Below, piece by piece: positions 59,523 to 64,000 of a DNA stretch of 64,000 bases. The notes beneath the pieces are model-generated. The model had not been told where the DNA came from. It was given only the letters and a program-made list of their open reading frames with translations, and searched no databases. The position numbers and the translations under genes are program-made. The stretch is taken from the NCBI GenBank assembly GCA_963792895.1, contig CAWBYA010000004.1:372001-436000 (forward strand). Reading direction: 5' to 3'. This DNA is from UBA6912 sp963792895 (lineage in GTDB: Bacteria; Actinomycetota; Acidimicrobiia; Spongiisociales; UBA5794). Position 1 is the first letter of the stretch, and each line of letters opens with the position of its first letter.

Positions 59523-60947
59523 ATGGAGCTGCGCCGCACCTCCGACGTCGAGTGGGAGATCGTGCCTACGAGCGGGATGCGGGTGCCGGGCCGCATCTAC
59601 GCAAGCGATGCGCTCATGACGGCGGCGACCGAAGACCGGGCGTCGCGCCAGGTAGCCAACGTCGCCCACCTCCCGGGAATCGTCGGCGCCTCGTTTGCGA
59701 TGCCGGACATTCATTGGGGCTACGGTTTCCCCATCGGAGGGGTTGCGGCCACAGACGTTGGCAACGCAGGTGTCGTGTCGCCGGGCGGGGTTGGCTTCGA
59801 CATCTGCTGCGGGGTGCGGCTCCTCGCATCGCGGTTCACAGCCGCCGACTTCGCCGCCCATCGCAACGAGGTGATGAACGAACTCGACCGCCGCATCCCT
59901 CGCGGGCTCGGCGAGGGCTCTCTTGCGGGTGGCACCGATCTCGATGACGTGCTGCGGCGCGGCGCTGCAGCCGTGCTCGACGACGGCTACGGAGAGGAGC
60001 AAGATCTCGACCGGTGCGAGGAGCACGGCACGTCGACGGGGGCAGACCTGAGCGCCATCAGCGACCTCGCCCGCCGACGCGGTTCGCGCCAGCTGGGCTC
60101 GCTCGGGGGTGGCAACCACTTCCTCGAGGTCCAGGTCGTCGACCGAATCGAGGCGCCGGACGTTGCGGCTGCCTTCGGCCTGGTCGAGGGGATGGTCACC
60201 GTCATGATCCATTGTGGGTCGCGCGGGCTGGGACATCAGACGTGTACCGACTTCGTCAGGATCATGGACCGGGCGATGCACCGATACGGCATCGAGCTGC
60301 CGGATCGGCAGCTGGCGTCTGTACCGGTGGATTCCGAAGAGGGGAGCCGATACCTCGGTGCGATGGCGGCGGCGGCCAACTTCGCGTGGGCCAATCGCCA
60401 TGTCCTCGCACACGAGGCTCGCCGGGCCTTCGCTGCCGGTCTTGGCGTGTCGGTAGCGGCCACGGGCATGCGGCTCGTCTATGACGTAGCCCACAACCTC
60501 GCGAAGATCGAGACGCATGAGGTCGACGGTCGACCCCACGAGCTGTGCGTCCATCGGAAGGGCGCAACGAGGGCCTTCGGTCCCGGTCATCCCGACCTCG
60601 GAGGCGACCTCCGGCGGGTCGGCCAGCCCGTCTTGGTGCCCGGCAGCATGGGCACTGCGTCGTGGGTTCTCACCGGGGTGGCCGCCAACCCAGCGTTCTT
60701 CTCCGCCGCTCACGGCGCAGGACGCGTGTTGAGCCGCAAGGCAGCCAGGGCCAGGGAGTCCGGCGCAGATGTGCGAACCGACCTGGAGCGCCTCGGCGTG
60801 GCGGTGCGGCCTGGCTCGGTGCGCCTCCTCGCGGAAGAGGCCCCGTATGCCTACAAGGATGTCGACGAGGTCGTCGACGTTTGTCGCCGCGCCGCTCTGG
60901 CCGCCCCGGTCGCCCGTCTCGTGCCCCTTGGTGTCGTCAAAGGCTGA
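59523..60947 (+). CDS. rtcB: RNA ligase RtcB
   Basis: A 474-residue RtcB. HLPGIVGASFAMPDIHWGYGFPIGG holds conserved His; GGVGFDICCGVRLL carries the metal Cys; SLGGGNHFLEVQ and IHCGSRGLGHQ supply further metal His; and CVHRKGATRAFGPG contains the guanylylated His. It seals RNA ends bearing 2',3'-cyclic phosphate with 5'-OH. The ATG at 59523 is 6 bases after TACGCT, which excludes a longer GTG reading from 59487. Confidence 0.93.
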   Translation: MELRRTSDVEWEIVPTSGMRVPGRIYASDALMTAATEDRASRQVANVAHLPGIVGASFAMPDIHWGYGFPIGGVAATDVGNAGVVSPGGVGFDICCGVRLLASRFTAADFAAHRNEVMNELDRRIPRGLGEGSLAGGTDLDDVLRRGAAAVLDDGYGEEQDLDRCEEHGTSTGADLSAISDLARRRGSRQLGSLGGGNHFLEVQVVDRIEAPDVAAAFGLVEGMVTVMIHCGSRGLGHQTCTDFVRIMDRAMHRYGIELPDRQLASVPVDSEEGSRYLGAMAAAANFAWANRHVLAHEARRAFAAGLGVSVAATGMRLVYDVAHNLAKIETHEVDGRPHELCVHRKGATRAFGPGHPDLGGDLRRVGQPVLVPGSMGTASWVLTGVAANPAFFSAAHGAGRVLSRKAARARESGADVRTDLERLGVAVRPGSVRLLAEEAPYAYKDVDEVVDVCRRAALAAPVARLVPLGVVKG

Positions 60948-60986
60948 GCCTCGTAGGCTCACAGTCCTTCAGTGAGAGGAGAGGTC

Positions 60987-62012
60987 ATGAAGCTCGGCCT
61001 GACGGTCGGCTACTGGGGCGCGGGTCCGCCGGCAGACGCCGGGGAGGCAGTGCGCACTGCCGACGAGCTCGGGTTCGATTCGGTGTGGACGGCCGAGGCA
61101 TACGGATCGGATGCCCTGACGCCGCTGGCATGGTGGGGCTCGCAGACCACCCAGGTGAGGCTCGGGACGGCGATCATGCAGATGTCGGCGCGCACGCCGG
61201 CGGCGGCGGCGATGGCGGCGATCACGATGGACCACCTGAGTGGGGGACGGTTCATGCTCGGGCTCGGGGTGTCAGGCCCCCAGGTCGTCGAGGGGTGGTA
61301 CGGAATGCCGTACGCCAGGCCGCTGGCGCGCACCCGAGAGTATGTGGCCATCGTGCGCCAAATAGTGGCCAGGGAGACGCCGGTTGTGTTCGCAGGCGAT
61401 CACTATCGCCTGCCGATCGAGGGTGGAACGGGCCTCGGTAAGGCACTCAAATCGACGGTGCACCCGTTGCGGGCCGATCTCCCCGTTCTGCTGGCCGCCG
61501 AGGGGCCGAAGAACGTCGCGCTGGCGGCTGAGATCGCCGACGGATGGATACCCTTCTGGTTCTCGCCTCGCAGTGATGCCTTCTATCGCGCGGCGCTTGC
61601 CGAGGGTTTTGAGCGGCGTGGAGCCCGGCACACGCTCGACACTTTCGAGGTGCCGTGCCCTGTGCCGGTCGTCGTCGACGACGATGTAGAAGCTGCCGCA
61701 GACGTGGTGCGTCCCCACCTCGCCCTCTACGTCGGAGGCATGGGCGCCAAGGGGGCCAACTTCCACTACGAGGTACTTGCCCGGCTCGGATACGAGACAG
61801 CCTGCGAACAGATCCAGAACCTCTATCTCGCAGGTGACCGAGCAGCGGCGGCTTCAGCAGTCCCCACCGAGATGGTCGAGGACGTTGCGCTCATTGGTCC
61901 GGTGGCGAAGGTCCGCGAGGAGCTATCGCGCTGGGAATCGACCGTCGTCACGACGATGATCGTCGGTGGGCCGCCGGAGCTGCTGCGCATGATCGCCTCC
62001 CTCGTCGGCTGA
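60987..62012 (+). CDS. LLM-class F420-dependent oxidoreductase
   Basis: A 341-residue TIM-barrel luciferase-like monooxygenase/oxidoreductase: MKLGLTVGYWGAGPPADAGEAVRTADELGFDSVWTAEAYG, RLGTAIMQMSARTPAAAAMAA, GGRFMLGLGVSGPQVVEGWYG, and a late VGGPPELLRM. These are the features of actinobacterial F420-dependent enzymes; FMN use is not excluded. AGGAGAGG precedes the ATG at 60987. It is common in fatty-acid and xenobiotic breakdown clusters. Confidence 0.87.
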   Translation: MKLGLTVGYWGAGPPADAGEAVRTADELGFDSVWTAEAYGSDALTPLAWWGSQTTQVRLGTAIMQMSARTPAAAAMAAITMDHLSGGRFMLGLGVSGPQVVEGWYGMPYARPLARTREYVAIVRQIVARETPVVFAGDHYRLPIEGGTGLGKALKSTVHPLRADLPVLLAAEGPKNVALAAEIADGWIPFWFSPRSDAFYRAALAEGFERRGARHTLDTFEVPCPVPVVVDDDVEAAADVVRPHLALYVGGMGAKGANFHYEVLARLGYETACEQIQNLYLAGDRAAAASAVPTEMVEDVALIGPVAKVREELSRWESTVVTTMIVGGPPELLRMIASLVG

Positions 62013-62039
62013 CCCGACCGCGAGGTAGCGGCGAGGACG

Positions 62040-62045
62040 TAGCAT
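62040..62045 (+). promoter_or_regulatory. -10 box of leaderless DegT-type gene
   Basis: TAGCAT overlaps an ATG at 62044, so the working start is the ATG at 62053, seven bases after the box. Confidence 0.5.
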
Positions 62046-62052
62046 GCCCGCA

Positions 62053-63186
<1,134 letters not shown>

Positions 63187-63243
63187 CGCCGTGGCATCGT
63201 TCGTTGACATCCGCCGCCGCGGCAACCGTGGTTGACTGTACCG

Positions 63244-64000
63244 ATGGATTTTGGTCAAGACGGGCCCCTGCTCGTGCTTCTCGGTGTCGCCTTCATCGCT
63301 GCGATGTTCCTCGCGGCCGCAGAGACGGCGCTGCTTCGCGTCTCCGCAGTGCGGGTTGCGGCTCAGGCGGCTGAAGGGAGTCGGCGGGCGCAACGTCTCG
63401 CCAAGCTCGTCGACGACTTGCCACATGTGTTCAGCGCCATCCTCCTCGCAGCCTTGCTCGCCCAAATCGGTGCGGCGACGGTCGCCGGTCTGCTGTCGCA
63501 GCGATGGTTTGGCGGGCTTGGGGTCACGCTCGCCTCGATCGCCCTGACCGTCCTCCTCTTCGTTTACGGAGAAGCGATCCCAAAGACCTATGCCGTGCGC
63601 CACACCGACCGCGTTGCCCTTGCGATTGCTGTGCCGGTTCGATGGCTCGAGCTCGTGCTTCGACCCATTGTCTCGATTCTCGTGTGGGTTGCCGACCTTC
63701 AGTCGCCCGGACATGGAGTGAAGACCTCTCCCACCGTCACCGAGGACGAGCTGCGCATACTCGCCACCCGGGCGGAAAAAGAAGGAGAGATCACGTCGCA
63801 CGACCTCGAGCTGATCGAGCGTGCGTTCCGTCTCGGGGATCGGCGGGTGGACGACGTGATGGTGCCGCGACCAGACATAGTCGCCGTGTCCGAGGACGCC
63901 ACCGTCTCGGAGGCGATCGCCGCCGCCATCGATGCGGGGCATCGGCGCTTGCCGGTCTACCGGGGATCGGTCGAGAACATCACGGGAATGGTCCGGTTGC
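63244..64000 (+). CDS. CNNM/HlyC-CorC family membrane protein, 3'-truncated by window
   Basis: The first 252 codons of a DUF21-CBS protein. Three or four membrane helices (LLVLLGVAFIAAMFLAAAETALL, FSAILLAALLAQIGAATVAGLL, VTLASIALTVLLFVYGEAIPKTYA, then LAIAVPVRWLELVLRPIVSIL) precede an acidic linker and the start of a CBS pair, VDDVMVPRPDIVAVSEDATVSEAI. Relatives handle Mg2+/Co2+ transport or efflux. TTGACA at 63204-63209 is a candidate -35. The C-terminal CorC domain is beyond the window. Confidence 0.88.
   Translation, partial: MDFGQDGPLLVLLGVAFIAAMFLAAAETALLRVSAVRVAAQAAEGSRRAQRLAKLVDDLPHVFSAILLAALLAQIGAATVAGLLSQRWFGGLGVTLASIALTVLLFVYGEAIPKTYAVRHTDRVALAIAVPVRWLELVLRPIVSILVWVADLQSPGHGVKTSPTVTEDELRILATRAEKEGEITSHDLELIERAFRLGDRRVDDVMVPRPDIVAVSEDATVSEAIAAAIDAGHRRLPVYRGSVENITGMVRL

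Overview
The window is 64 kb of GC-rich, densely coding DNA from an actinobacterium, most plausibly an Acidimicrobiia-like or other deep lineage rather than Mycobacterium or Streptomyces. Supporting signs are the gene block pgsA-gcvH-FHA(GarA)-MerR(FtsR)-DUF151-MerR, which matches in content and order the region I recall as Rv1822-Rv1830 of M. tuberculosis; an ATP-grade polyphosphate glucokinase; an F420-type oxidoreductase; an ATP-dependent DNA ligase; and many start codons that sit 6-7 bases after a TAnnnT -10 box, the signature of leaderless mRNAs. No tRNA, rRNA, insertion sequence, prophage or CRISPR array was seen.

Layout. 1-9.1 kb: start of malic enzyme, a secreted protein, an EEP hydrolase, then the conserved regulatory/glycine-cleavage block (pgsA, gcvH, FHA, ftsR-like merR, a D-Ala-D-Ala carboxypeptidase and hpt inserted in it, DUF151, second merR, a nuclease-fold protein with an apparent CTG start, gcvT). 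9.1-25 kb: housekeeping and salvage genes (ppgK, add, rnhB, algH, maf), glutaryl-CoA dehydrogenase, quinone reductase, a zinc peptidase and a HTTM membrane pair. 24.9-35.6 kb: acyl-CoA dehydrogenase followed by a three-domain kinase/M23/aminotransferase fusion, a secreted beta-helix protein, a small-membrane-protein/phosphotransferase pair and DNA ligase. 35.6-46 kb: a 670-residue orphan with an AT-rich promoter, M24 peptidase, CapA lipoprotein, GMC oxidoreductase, PfkB kinase, a PGM1-type ATP-grasp ligase and a zinc alcohol dehydrogenase with a leaderless upstream ORF. 46-55.5 kb: lipid and aromatic degradation genes (fadD, thiolase, two dienelactone-hydrolase types, SDRs) and an FeS photolyase-type gene. 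55.5-64 kb: a GrdB-like gene with an in-frame UGA, archease, MFS transporter, RtcB RNA ligase, LLM oxidoreductase, DegT aminotransferase and a truncated CNNM/CBS membrane protein.

The most notable item is the GrdB/PrdB-like gene at 56.8-57.8 kb: its UGA codon falls in a UxxC motif where relatives carry Cys or Sec, and a hairpin of the size and spacing expected for a bacterial SECIS follows it. Four otherwise intact genes (this one, the alcohol dehydrogenase, the photolyase and the MFS transporter) each contain one extra base in a short G or C run, which looks more like consensus error than decay.
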